Shown here: positions 24,215 to 32,248 of the stretch, piece by piece
How the letters are laid out: the number at the start of each line of letters is the position of its first letter
Numbering within the stretch: position 1 is the first letter of the stretch
Assembly (NCBI RefSeq): GCF_000337815.1
Contig: NZ_AOLN01000008.1
Location: 1 to 36,143, forward strand
Reading direction: 5' to 3'
From: Haloferax mucosum ATCC BAA-1512
GTDB taxonomy: Archaea; Halobacteriota; Halobacteria; Halobacteriales; Haloferacaceae
Length of the DNA stretch: 36,143 nucleotides
Program-made: the position numbers and the translations under genes
The notes under the pieces: model-generated
What the model was told of the DNA's origin: nothing
Databases searched by the model: none
The model's input: the letters and a program-made list of their open reading frames with translations, nothing else

Positions 24215-25270
24215 CTACGGCTCGGGTTTGTCGGAGTCGCTGGTTGCCGTCTCGCTTTGCGTGGCAAGTCGGTCGTAGGCCTCCCACGACGGGTCCACGT
24301 CGGGGTGGTCGATGCGTTCGCCGTCGATGACGACGCCCTCGCCGGAGATGACAGTGCCAGCGACGCCGACCGGGGTGCCTCTGGCGTTGAGCGCGGCGAT
24401 TACGTCGTCCGTCACGGCGGGGTCAGTCGCGATGACGAGCGACCCCGCGGTAGTCGAGCGCCACGGGTCGATGTCGAGGAACTCACACACCTCGCGGACG
24501 CCCGGGCAGAACGGGATGCTCGATTCGTCGATTTCCAGTTGGACGCCGGCGCTTCCCGCGATTTCGTTGAGCGCGCCGTAGACGCCGCACTCGGTGGCGT
24601 CGTGCATCGCGTGGACGCCGGAGCCGCCGGCGGCCGACGTGGTCATCGCGTCACGGACGGCGTCGGTCTCGTCCAGTCGCTCCTGTGCGGTTGCGAGGGT
24701 TTCGGCGTCGAGACCGTCGAACCCGTCGGGAAAGAGCGTCGTCAAGAGGCCGGTCGTCTCGACCGCCGGACCCTTGGTGACGAGCACGTCGTCGCCGGGT
24801 CGCGCGCCGTCGGGGCGAATCACGTCGTCGTGGTCGCCGACTGCGAGGGCGGTTGCGCCGCCGACCCACGGGTACGAACACCCCGAGTAGCGGGCGGTGT
24901 GGCCGGTGACGATACTCACGCCGAGGTCGTCGGCTTCGTCGTGCATCGCGCCCCAAAGGTCGGCGAATTCCGCGTCCGTCATCTCCGGTGGGAGCGTGAA
25001 CGAGACGGCGAGATGCGACGGGTCGAGACCGGAGACGGCGATATCAGAGAGGACGATATCGATTGCGAATCGGCCCGCACGCTCGAAGCCGAGCGCCGGA
25101 AGCACGGAGATGGGGTCGGTCGCAAGTGCGACCGCGGTCCCGTCGATGTCGAGAAGGCCGAAATCGACGCCGTGTGCCGGACCGAGGGCCACGTCGTCTC
25201 GGGCGGCCCCGAGACGGGGATAGATGTACTCGTCGAAGAAGTCACGATTGACCTTTCCGAGGTCGGTCAT
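24215..25270 (-). CDS. AIR-synthase-related (PurM/HypE-like) protein
   Basis: 351 residues. Two-domain PurM-like ATP-binding fold: N-terminal VDFGLLDIDGTAVALATDPI with the Asp metal/ATP ligand, IVLSDIAVSGLDPSHLAVSF, and EFADLWGAMHDEADDLGVSI; C-terminal DDVLVTKGPAVETTGLLTTL, MHDATECGVYGALNEIAG (HD-TEGG-like loop seen in HypE and relatives) and WRSTTAGSLVIAT. Family members include HypE (hydrogenase maturation), PurM, ThiL and SelD; the haloarchaeal AIR-synthase-related subfamily has no assigned reaction that I know. No hyp genes are near, so HypE activity is unlikely. The C-terminal tail is acidic and disordered. Confidence 0.88.
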   Translation of the reverse strand: MTDLGKVNRDFFDEYIYPRLGAARDDVALGPAHGVDFGLLDIDGTAVALATDPISVLPALGFERAGRFAIDIVLSDIAVSGLDPSHLAVSFTLPPEMTDAEFADLWGAMHDEADDLGVSIVTGHTARYSGCSYPWVGGATALAVGDHDDVIRPDGARPGDDVLVTKGPAVETTGLLTTLFPDGFDGLDAETLATAQERLDETDAVRDAMTTSAAGGSGVHAMHDATECGVYGALNEIAGSAGVQLEIDESSIPFCPGVREVCEFLDIDPWRSTTAGSLVIATDPAVTDDVIAALNARGTPVGVAGTVISGEGVVIDGERIDHPDVDPSWEAYDRLATQSETATSDSDKPEP

Positions 25271-25601
25271 ATCCGATGTGAGGGGGCCGCGAGTAAGAAC
25301 GTACTCATCCGCCGGCGGCGGCGAGATGCCGACGTCAACGCCGAGCGAGACGAGACTATTGAGCGGCGACGTGGCGACTCCGCGGGTGAAAGTGGGACGG
25401 TCCCCCGTCCCTGCTCATGAAGAAGGACGCGGAGACGGTTCGAAGGGGTATGAAAGTCCCACCACCGGACTGCAACCGCGTCAACTCGACCTGAAAGCCG
25501 GACGTACAAGAACCTCGCTAAGTCCCCTCGATGGACCTATATAGGTGAATGTAGGTGGCGACAAATACTGCCGCCTCCGGGGTGACGACGTATCTCGTGA
25601 T
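25271..25601. other. Intergenic gap with one TATA-type palindrome
   Basis: I see no supportable gene in these 331 bases between divergent-side sequence of the AIR-synthase-like gene and the 3' end of the hydrolase gene. The only pattern is ACCTATATAGGT (25535-25546), a perfect 12-bp palindrome containing a TATA core. No plus-strand coding sequence starts after it, so it could serve a short non-coding transcript or be chance. Confidence 0.5.
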
Positions 25602-26552
25602 TTAGACTGGTCGATGGCCCGTCTCGTCGGGTGTATTGTTCGGTGTCCGCCACGCGTCGTCGAGGTGTTCGATAATCGCGCGGGCGACGACGACCGGTTC
25701 TTCGTGGTGTACCCAGTGGGTCGCCTCGTCGAACGTCCGAAGGTGGCCGTCGGAACAAAACGACAGACTCTCTCTCGCCATCTTCGACCGCAGGAATCGG
25801 TCGCGGGACCCCCAGACGACGAGAGTCGGAGCGTCAACCGTCTCGGCTCTCGGTTGCGGACGCTCGCGGACGACCGCTCGGTACCAGTTGACCATCGACT
25901 GATACGCGCCGGGAACGGACCACGCCGAACGATAGTGCTCCATATCCTCCGGCGAGAACGTTCCGGGAAGCGCGGAGTCCGTCATCGTCCGCTCTAAGAC
26001 GGCCCAATCACCGAGCGGACCGAGGAGTTCCGGAAGCTTCGGCATCTGGAAGAACAACACGTACCAACTGCGGAGTTGCTGTGCGGGGTCGCGCTTGAGG
26101 TGCCGCGTGAAGACCGTCGGATGCGGGAGGTTAATCGCCGTGAGCGACCGCACCCGGTTGGGATGGTGGAGCGCGGTCCACCACGCGACGGCGGCACCCC
26201 AATCGTGTCCGACGATGTGTGCCTTTTCGCGGCCGAGTGCGTCGAGTAGCCCGACGACGTCACCGGCCAGTTCGTCGATGCTGTACCACTCGATTCCGTC
26301 GGGGCGGTCACTGAGGTTGTAGCCGCGCTGGTCGGGGACGACGACTCGGTAGCCCGCATCCGTGAGCGGACGCAGATAGTCCGCCCAGCCGTACCAACAC
26401 TCCGGAAACCCGTGTAGGAGGACGACTAGCTCGCCGTCTTCCGGTCCCGCCTCAACGGCGTGGAGCGTCACCTCACCCACGTCGATGCGGCGGTCAGTCG
26501 CCTCGACGAGCAACTGTACGTCATCGCAGGCCAGCCCTGATTGCTCCGACAT
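25602..26552 (-). CDS. Alpha/beta hydrolase, epoxide-hydrolase-like
   Basis: 316 residues from ATG 26552. Oxyanion motif HGFPECWYGW (47-56), nucleophile elbow VGHDWGAAVAWW with Asp117, and catalytic His in DEATHWVHHEEP. The Asp nucleophile with the HGFPE and GHDWGA signatures places it in the epoxide hydrolase/haloalkane dehalogenase branch; the HGFPE pattern favours soluble epoxide hydrolase. The cap domain (about 140-220) includes TVFTRHLKRDPAQQLRSWYV and has the Tyr-containing segments from which epoxide-activating Tyr residues usually come. Cytoplasmic. Physiological substrate unknown. Confidence 0.9.
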   Translation of the reverse strand: MSEQSGLACDDVQLLVEATDRRIDVGEVTLHAVEAGPEDGELVVLLHGFPECWYGWADYLRPLTDAGYRVVVPDQRGYNLSDRPDGIEWYSIDELAGDVVGLLDALGREKAHIVGHDWGAAVAWWTALHHPNRVRSLTAINLPHPTVFTRHLKRDPAQQLRSWYVLFFQMPKLPELLGPLGDWAVLERTMTDSALPGTFSPEDMEHYRSAWSVPGAYQSMVNWYRAVVRERPQPRAETVDAPTLVVWGSRDRFLRSKMARESLSFCSDGHLRTFDEATHWVHHEEPVVVARAIIEHLDDAWRTPNNTPDETGHRPV

Positions 26553-26641
26553 ACCCTCCGCTACGCAGGCGAGAGACAAATGTGCCGCGGCGAGCGCGCA
26601 AGGGCCGCACGCGACGTCGAACGCGGACTGTCCGAGCGGCG

Positions 26642-28885
26642 TTAGCCGAAGAGTCGCTCGCGGAGACTGCGGGTGCGACTCCGTTCGGCCAGCAGGACCG
26701 AACAGCCGACGTCGTCGATGACATCCATGACGAGCGTGCCGCGGACGAGACGTGACAGGAGTCCGCGCTCTGTCGCCCCGATGACGAGAAGCGATGCGTC
26801 GTCTGCGTGGTTTTCGATAGCCGTCTCGACGTCGCCCGTCTCGACGGTCAACTCGGCGTCTCCGAGACCGTGGTCGTCCGCCCACTTGCGGAGGAACGCT
26901 TCGCCTTCCTGCGTCTCGTCTGCGACGTGGAGGAGCGTCACCTCGGCCCCGCAGAACTCGCGGAGCACCGATGCGATGGACGCAGAGAGGTCCGAGTCCG
27001 GGCCGCCGGCGGTCGGGACGAGCACGCTCGACGGGTCGAACCCGCGGTCTTTCAACACCAACACGTCGTAAGGGAGCGTGCGACTCATCTCTTCGAAGGC
27101 GCTTTCGGCCCGGCCTGGTGCGCCGTGGCTGTCGGTCCCCCACCCCATCACGACGAGGTCGGCACCGTACGACTCGGCGGCGTCGAACACTTCCTCGAAC
27201 GAGCGGTGCGAGAGAACGGTGTGCGTCTCGATGTCTACGCCGAGTTCGTCGGCGTCGAGCCGCGCCTGTTCGAGTAGTTGGTCCGCTTCCGAGAAGTCGT
27301 ACTCCTCACGGGCGGATTCGAGCGCCGTCTGGTCTGGCACTTGAACGATGTGGATGCCGACGAGCGTCCCGCCGTGTGCCTTTGCGACAGCCCCGCCGAG
27401 CGAGACGAGGTCGTGTTCACTTTCGGGGTTCGCAAGCGGAACCATGACGCGATAGCCACCGTCGGGTTGTACCGTCGATGCCGCGGAGACGGCCGCGTCC
27501 GGCATCGCGTCGGAGCGCGAGAGCACGTACTTCGAGAGGATACCCCGCTTTTCGGTCTTTCCACGGGCGTAGACGAGATACCAGAGGACGCCGAAGCCGA
27601 CGAAGCCGAACGAGAGGGCGATTTCGATTGGTTCGAGGAACCTGATGAGACCGAACGAGAAGACCGCGCCGAGAATCGGCGTAATCGGGTACAGCGGCAC
27701 GGTGAACTCGGGTTCGTACTCGGGTGCGTCGGACTCGCGCATCACGATGAGCGCGAGGTTGAGCAGGCCGTAGACGATAAGGTGCAGGGCGCTTCCGGCC
27801 TTCGCCAGTATCTTGATGTCGCCGATGCCGATGAGAAAGAGGATGATAAGTCCGGTGACCGCGGTAGAGCGGTACGGCGTGGCGAACCGCGGATGAATCT
27901 CGTTGAGCCACGGGGTGATGAGTTTGTCACGGCCCATTGCGAAGTTGATGCGTGACGAGGCGAGAATCGATGCGTTTGCGCTCGACGCGGTTGCGAGCAG
28001 GCCGCCGAAGATGATGAGACCGGCACCGACACCGCCGAGTCCGAGCGCGGCCTCGAAGGAGAGTTGTGCGACTTCGACGACGGGGTCAGCACCGTCCGCG
28101 GCGAGTGCCTGCCACGGCTTGACTGCCGCCATGACGACCATCAGGATGGCGTACATCGTAGTGACGATGAGGACAGACCCGACGACCGCGAGCGGGAGAT
28201 TTCGACCCGGATTTTTGATCTCCTCTGCGACGGTCGTAATCTTCGCAAAGCCGAGGAACGAGACGAACACCAGTGCCGTGCCGGGGAGGACCGCCCCGTA
28301 TCCGCCGAGTTCGCTCGGCGCGAACGGCCGGAGCGTCGAGAGGTCCGCTTGGAGGAATCCGAGCACTGAGAAGACGGTGAGGATGGCGACGAGCAGGAGA
28401 ACGATAACGACCTGTAGCGCGCCCGTCTCCTTCGCACCGACGTAGTTGATGCCGATAAACAGGAGTCCGGCGATGAATGCGCCGACCTGAACTGACGACA
28501 ACGAGAGAACCCCGAGTTGTATCGCCGGAATCGAGACGACACTGGCGAGAAAATCACCGAATCCGATGACGTAGAACGCGGACGCGAACGCGAGTCCCAT
28601 CCAGTTTCCCATGCCCGCGATAGAGCCGAATAGCGGTCCGAGAGCGTGGTTAACGTAGTAGTAGCTTCCGCCCGCTTTCGGCATCGCGGTTCCGAGTTCG
28701 GACGCCGAAAGCGCGGTGAAAATTGAGACGACACCGCCGACGACGAACGACAGTGCGACCGCAGGCCCGGCGATACTGTACGCCTGTTGCGGGAGGACGA
28801 AGATACCCGCTCCAATCATCGTCCCAACGCCGATGGTCAAGGCGGCGAGTGGGCCGAGGTCTTTTGCGAGTTCTTCGTCTGTCAT
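26642..28885 (-). CDS. APC-family amino-acid transporter fused to two universal-stress-protein domains
   Basis: 747 residues. Residues 1-450 form an APC (amino acid-polyamine-organocation) transporter: GVGTMIGAGIFVLPQQAYSI in helix 1, LGTAMPKAGGSYYYVNHALG, FAKITTVAEEIKNPGRNLPL (conserved E-E-hxNPxR), and about 12 hydrophobic helices. The last 290 residues carry two UspA-like domains, about 475-610 (YRVMVPLANPESEHDLVSLG ... DLVVMGWG) and 615-740 (SVLVPTAGGPDSDLSASIAS ... LLVIGATERGLLSRLVRGTL); the second keeps the G-x2-x9-G-[S/T]-like ATP loop, and GATERGLLSRLVRGT is typical. USP domains probably sense nucleotide and gate transport. The ATG overlaps the stop of the next upstream gene (ATGA, 28882-28885). 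Substrate unknown. Confidence 0.93.
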   Translation of the reverse strand: MTDEELAKDLGPLAALTIGVGTMIGAGIFVLPQQAYSIAGPAVALSFVVGGVVSIFTALSASELGTAMPKAGGSYYYVNHALGPLFGSIAGMGNWMGLAFASAFYVIGFGDFLASVVSIPAIQLGVLSLSSVQVGAFIAGLLFIGINYVGAKETGALQVVIVLLLVAILTVFSVLGFLQADLSTLRPFAPSELGGYGAVLPGTALVFVSFLGFAKITTVAEEIKNPGRNLPLAVVGSVLIVTTMYAILMVVMAAVKPWQALAADGADPVVEVAQLSFEAALGLGGVGAGLIIFGGLLATASSANASILASSRINFAMGRDKLITPWLNEIHPRFATPYRSTAVTGLIILFLIGIGDIKILAKAGSALHLIVYGLLNLALIVMRESDAPEYEPEFTVPLYPITPILGAVFSFGLIRFLEPIEIALSFGFVGFGVLWYLVYARGKTEKRGILSKYVLSRSDAMPDAAVSAASTVQPDGGYRVMVPLANPESEHDLVSLGGAVAKAHGGTLVGIHIVQVPDQTALESAREEYDFSEADQLLEQARLDADELGVDIETHTVLSHRSFEEVFDAAESYGADLVVMGWGTDSHGAPGRAESAFEEMSRTLPYDVLVLKDRGFDPSSVLVPTAGGPDSDLSASIASVLREFCGAEVTLLHVADETQEGEAFLRKWADDHGLGDAELTVETGDVETAIENHADDASLLVIGATERGLLSRLVRGTLVMDVIDDVGCSVLLAERSRTRSLRERLFG

Positions 28886-29355
28886 GTCTCACGCTCCTCG
28901 TCGGCAGTGGCGTCTGCGTCCGGAGCCGGTAGGACGACCACGGGGCGGTCGCTATCCCGGACAAGGCGCTTCCGAACCGCACCGGAAAACAGGTCCCACC
29001 ACGACCGACCGCCGCGAGGAGTAAACACGATGGCCGTCGCGTCGATGTCGTCTGCGGCCGCAAGAATGGAATCGCCGACGTCGGTGTCGAACCGAAGGTC
29101 GGTGTGCAGGTCGATACCGGCCTCGTCGGTGGCCCGGCGACAGATGTCGAACACACGGTCTGCGACCGCCTCGCGCTGTTCGACGCTCGCTTTGTCCGGT
29201 GCGCCGCCGGCTTTTTCGATGACGTGGACGACCGATGCGCGTCCACCTGCGGCGGCGATTCGAGGCAGTGCGACTTCGCAAGTGCGTTCCGCATCCGTTT
29301 CGTTCGCAAGCGGAAGCAGCGGTCGTAAAAACAGCGGTTCGACGTGTTCAGTCAT
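28882..29355 (-). CDS. Universal stress protein (UspA family)
   Basis: 157 residues from ATG 29355. Rossmann-like USP fold: FLRPLLPLANETDAERTCEV, RASVVHVIEKAGGAPDKASV, then DIDATAIVFTPRGGRSWWDL and FSGAVRKRLVRDSDRPVVVL, where FTPRGGRSWWDLFSGAVRKRL occupies the G-x2-x9-G-S-type ATP-binding loop in altered form (FSGAV rather than GSVS). Its stop overlaps the start of the APC-USP fusion by four bases, so the third USP is made together with the transporter and may be a regulatory subunit of it. The long upstream in-frame extension is not supported. Confidence 0.85.
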   Translation of the reverse strand: MTEHVEPLFLRPLLPLANETDAERTCEVALPRIAAAGGRASVVHVIEKAGGAPDKASVEQREAVADRVFDICRRATDEAGIDLHTDLRFDTDVGDSILAAADDIDATAIVFTPRGGRSWWDLFSGAVRKRLVRDSDRPVVVLPAPDADATADEERET

Positions 29356-29577
29356 CGTCTGAAATCCCTGATGCGGGGGTGTGCAGTAAGTGGTTCGACC
29401 CGGCGGAACGGGATTGTGCCGGAACGGACGGTCCCGATTCACAATTTGACCGTCGGGAATTCATGTCGCTAATTTGGGAGGCAAACGGTTTAGACGTTCC
29501 CAAACAGTAGCGACGAACCGGTGATATTCGCCAACTAAAGGTGACGTCCGTCCGATTCGTCGGAGGAGAAGTACTGC

Positions 29578-29667
29578 ACTGGTTTGTGGTCTAGGTAGGA
29601 GTCCCGAACCAGCCTGTGGTCGGGACGGACGCACCGAACCAGTCTATCGTCGAGGCGGGAGTCCCGA
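29578..29667. repeat. Three imperfect tandem repeats with exact 30-nt period
   Basis: Units at 29578-29607, 29608-29637 and 29638-29667 are each exactly 30 nt, beginning AC(T/C)(G/A)G and ending CCGA; units 1 and 3 share GGAGTCCCGA as the last ten bases, and units 1 and 2 share TGTGGTC inside. A degraded fourth copy may start at 29668 (GCCGGTGTATTCGG). They sit in the 337-base gap 29356-29692, in which I find no gene. Not a CRISPR array: units are contiguous. Role unknown. Confidence 0.65.
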
Positions 29668-29692
29668 GCCGGTGTATTCGGTGAACTGTCCC

Positions 29693-30088
29693 TCAGATTG
29701 CGCAGACCCACGCGTTGTAGTCGTCGTCGCGGTCGTACACCGCCTGAAACACGCGGTCTGCAAAGCCCGCGAGGCGGTTTGCGTCCGAGCGAGCGGTGAT
29801 TTTAATATTCGTTCCCTCCGCCTCGTCGGGACTTTCGAGTTGGTCGATTCGGAAGTCGGGGAACTCGGAGAGCAGGTCTTTGAGTCTGTCGAGTTCCTCG
29901 TCTGTCACGTCCATGTTGAACGTCTCTTCGGCGAACTGAATCCACGGTCCGGGTCCCTCTCCGTCGATGTCGGGGTTGCGGTCGGCCTCGATGGTGAGAA
30001 ATGCGCTGCCGCGGTTGCGGTGGGCGACGACCGCATCGGCGAAGAGTTTCCGGCGCTCGCGGGGCGTGTCGGCCTCGAATCGAGTCAT
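29693..30088 (-). CDS. Conserved haloarchaeal acidic protein
   Basis: 131 residues from ATG 30088; a TATA-like element is not clear. It starts MTRFEADTPRERRKLFADAV, continues FLTIEADRNPDIDGEGPGPW and IQFAEETFNMDVTDEELDRL, and ends FADRVFQAVYDRDDDYNAWV. The alternating strands and helices suggest a compact alpha/beta fold with a helix-loop-helix in the middle. I recognise it as a widespread haloarchaeal hypothetical but cannot give a verified family name. No catalytic motif is visible. Cytoplasmic by composition. Confidence 0.8.
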   Translation of the reverse strand: MTRFEADTPRERRKLFADAVVAHRNRGSAFLTIEADRNPDIDGEGPGPWIQFAEETFNMDVTDEELDRLKDLLSEFPDFRIDQLESPDEAEGTNIKITARSDANRLAGFADRVFQAVYDRDDDYNAWVCAI

Positions 30089-30145
30089 GGGCGTGGCTAC
30101 TCTCGCTCGGTACAAAAACGACCCGCGTCTCGGTGCAGTGGTTCG

Positions 30146-31141
30146 TCAGAAAAACAGGAGCACCGCTGTGAGCGCCAACGTGCTGATAGCCAGTAGTTGC
30201 ACGCCGAGGACGGCGAGCGGGGCGACGCCCGTCTTCCGCATCGCGGCGAGGCGGATATCCAGCCCGAGACCGACGAACGCGAGCGCGAAGAGGGCGTCGC
30301 TGGCGGTTCCGACCGCGGTCAGCGCGTCTCCCGAGAGGATGCCGAGGTTTGCGATGAGAGCGACGAGTCCGAACCCGACGAGGAATCTCGGGACGCCTTC
30401 GAACAGAGACCGGAGACCGCTCGTGTCCCCATCGGCGTAGCGAATGGCGTACCAAAGCGCGACGAGGCCGAGCATCGAATTGCGTGCGAGTTTCGTCACG
30501 GTGGCCCACTGGCCGGCGATTTCGGAGTGTGCGAACCCCGCGGCGGTCACCGGTCCGGTGCTGAACATGCTCAACCCGGCCCACACGCCGAACTGACGGC
30601 CGCTGAGGGGAAGTAGGTCGCCAGCAATCGGGAACGCGGCAAGCGTGAGTGCGTCGAAGAGCAGGACCGCGGCGACGACGTGTGCGAGCGCCTCGCCGTC
30701 TGCGTCGATAGTCCCAGCGATAGCGGTGGCCGCCGAGACGCCGCAGACGCTCGCTCCGGCCGCGAGGAGCGACCCGGTTTCGTCGGCGAGGTCGAACACG
30801 CGCCCGGAGACGACTTCGACGAGGACGACGCCGGCGACGACCGTGGCGACCACGAGGGCGACGAGCGCCGGTCCCGACGCGACGAGTTCGTCGAGCGCGA
30901 TTCGAGCGCCGAGGAGGACGATGCCGGTTTCGAGGAGGAGTTTCTGCGTCTCGACGCCGGGGCGCGCCCAGTCGGACAGGCCGACGGTGTTGGCGACGAC
31001 CGCGCCGAAAAAGACGCCGAGGAGGAGCGCGTTGACGCCGGGGACTGCCCCAGCGACGACTGTTGCGCCGCCAGCGAGGACGACGAGGAGGGCGAGACCC
31101 GGAGCGAGACGGCCAACGCGAGCGAGTGCCCCGTCGCTCAC
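30146..31141 (-). CDS. YeiH/UPF0324-type membrane transporter (putative sulfate exporter family)
   Basis: 331 residues from GTG 31141. About ten membrane helices; diagnostic parts of the YeiH/UPF0324 family are LLLGVFFGAVVANTVGL, KLLLETGIVLLGARIALDEL, SLLAAGASVCGVSAATAIAG, FGVWAGLSMFSTGPVTAAG (with the family's conserved hydrophilic residues in helices) and the end FVGLGLDIRLAAMRKTGVAP. The substrate of most members is not proven; sulfate export is only an automatic annotation. The GTG start lies within GTGA overlapping the stop of a 47-codon gene, so the two are coupled. Longer in-frame starts up to 31342 run through that small gene and are less likely. Confidence 0.88.
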   Translation of the reverse strand: MSDGALARVGRLAPGLALLVVLAGGATVVAGAVPGVNALLLGVFFGAVVANTVGLSDWARPGVETQKLLLETGIVLLGARIALDELVASGPALVALVVATVVAGVVLVEVVSGRVFDLADETGSLLAAGASVCGVSAATAIAGTIDADGEALAHVVAAVLLFDALTLAAFPIAGDLLPLSGRQFGVWAGLSMFSTGPVTAAGFAHSEIAGQWATVTKLARNSMLGLVALWYAIRYADGDTSGLRSLFEGVPRFLVGFGLVALIANLGILSGDALTAVGTASDALFALAFVGLGLDIRLAAMRKTGVAPLAVLGVQLLAISTLALTAVLLFF

Positions 31142-31281
31142 GGCCCAACCACGGCGATAGCGGCTATGACTCCGAGACTGAGGACGGTCGCTCGCCACCC
31201 GCGTTCGAGGGCGCGCCAGCGACCGTAGGCGCGGGCGAACGCCACTTGGAGCGCGTCGCGCATGCGTAACGAATCGCTCAT
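31138..31281 (-). CDS. 47-residue peptide coupled to the YeiH-type transporter
   Basis: Short reverse-strand frame from ATG 31281: MSDSLRMRDALQVAFARAY, basic middle GRWRALERGWRA, then one hydrophobic segment TVLSLGVIAAIAVVGP and stop. The stop overlaps the transporter's GTG start (GTGA at 31138-31141), the pattern of translational coupling used elsewhere in this window. Positive residues before the single hydrophobic segment fit a small membrane protein with its N-terminus inside. It might be a transporter subunit or a leader peptide; it could also be chance in GC-rich DNA. Confidence 0.5.
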   Translation of the reverse strand: MSDSLRMRDALQVAFARAYGRWRALERGWRATVLSLGVIAAIAVVGP

Positions 31282-31461
31282 TGGATGGTGTGATGCGACC
31301 CGACCCGTTGAACGTATCGCCTCGCGTCGGTGGAATCGGCAATTATATCCGATACTATCGGCTGGTTCCGGGTCGTTTAGTGATTTAGTCCGTGAATCGG
31401 TGCAATATATTCCGTATCCTCTGACGAAGTCTGTCGCAGAACTGAGCAGGTATCTTCAACA

Positions 31462-31467
31462 CTATAT
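31462..31467 (+). promoter_or_regulatory. TATA box of adk
   Basis: CTATAT centred 26-27 nt before ATG 31491, consistent with a leaderless adk transcript and with that start rather than 31479. Confidence 0.65.
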
Positions 31468-31490
31468 GCTCTCGCCGGATGGTGGTATCT

Positions 31491-32117
31491 ATGGGAAAGC
31501 GCATCCTCCTGCTCGGAGCGCCGGGCGCAGGTAAGGGCACACAGTCGAAGCGACTCGCCGAAACGTACGACATCGAGCACGTTACGACGGGTGACGCGCT
31601 CCGTGCGAACAAGGACATGGAAACCGAGTTCGGAACGCCTCGGTCGTTCATGGAGAAGGGCGAACTCGTCCCCGACGCGGTCGTCAACGAAATCGTCGAA
31701 GCCGCACTCGAAGACGCCGACGGCTACGTCCTCGACGGCTACCCGCGCAATCTCTCGCAGGCCGAATACCTCTCCGAAATCGCCGACCTCGACGCCGTTC
31801 TCTACCTCACGGTCGCCGAATCGGAACTCGTCGAGCGGCTCACCGGTCGCCGGGTCTGTGACGACTGCGGCACGAACTTCCACGTGAAGTTCAACCAGCC
31901 CGAAGAAGAGGGCGTCTGCGACGACTGCGGCGGCGACCTCATCCAGCGTGACGACGACACCGAAGAGACCGTCCGCGAGCGGCTTTCGGTCTTCGAGGAA
32001 AACACCGAACCCGTAATCGAACACTACCGCGACGAAGGCGTTCTCGTCGAAGTCGACGGCGAACAGACGCCAGACGAAGTATTCGACGACATCGCCGACA
32101 CGCTCGACGACGCGTAA
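31491..32117 (+). CDS. adk: Adenylate kinase
   Basis: 208 residues from ATG 31491. It equilibrates ATP, AMP and ADP. P-loop G9-A-P-G-A-G-K-G-T17, AMP-binding [13 protein letters not shown] and [15 protein letters not shown], and a LID domain with a four-cysteine zinc site C123-X2-C126 ... C143-X2-C146 (CDDCGTNF ... CDDCGGDL), the long-type enzyme of bacteria and haloarchaea. The arginines of ERLTGRR and [19 protein letters not shown] match the family. The next genes are DUF106, cmk and truB on the same strand, the standard archaeal order. Confidence 0.97.
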   Translation: MGKRILLLGAPGAGKGTQSKRLAETYDIEHVTTGDALRANKDMETEFGTPRSFMEKGELVPDAVVNEIVEAALEDADGYVLDGYPRNLSQAEYLSEIADLDAVLYLTVAESELVERLTGRRVCDDCGTNFHVKFNQPEEEGVCDDCGGDLIQRDDDTEETVRERLSVFEENTEPVIEHYRDEGVLVEVDGEQTPDEVFDDIADTLDDA

Positions 32118-32248
32118 TCGACGCGTAATCGACGCGCACAGCCGCTTTTTTCGCCGCCAACGGACGACTCGACACACCAGCGGTCGCTGTGTGTCGGCTC
32201 GGCCGGAGAGTAAAACCTTGATAACGGCCGGTTGCTAAAGGGGTCGTA

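Noticed and set aside
25602-27143. 513-codon version of the hydrolase gene
   Set aside because: The first 197 codons are Arg-rich and overlap the USP end of the transporter gene; ATG 26552 gives a normal-length hydrolase.
27278-27955. 225-codon open frame opposite the APC-USP gene
   Set aside because: Shadow frame; acidic/basic low-complexity mirror of the transporter-USP junction.
29578-29667. A second CRISPR array
   Set aside because: The 30-nt units are contiguous and diverged without spacers.
29802-31148. 448-codon Arg-rich open frame
   Set aside because: Overlaps the YeiH-type and 29693 genes out of frame; composition almost only Arg, Pro, Gly and Ser.
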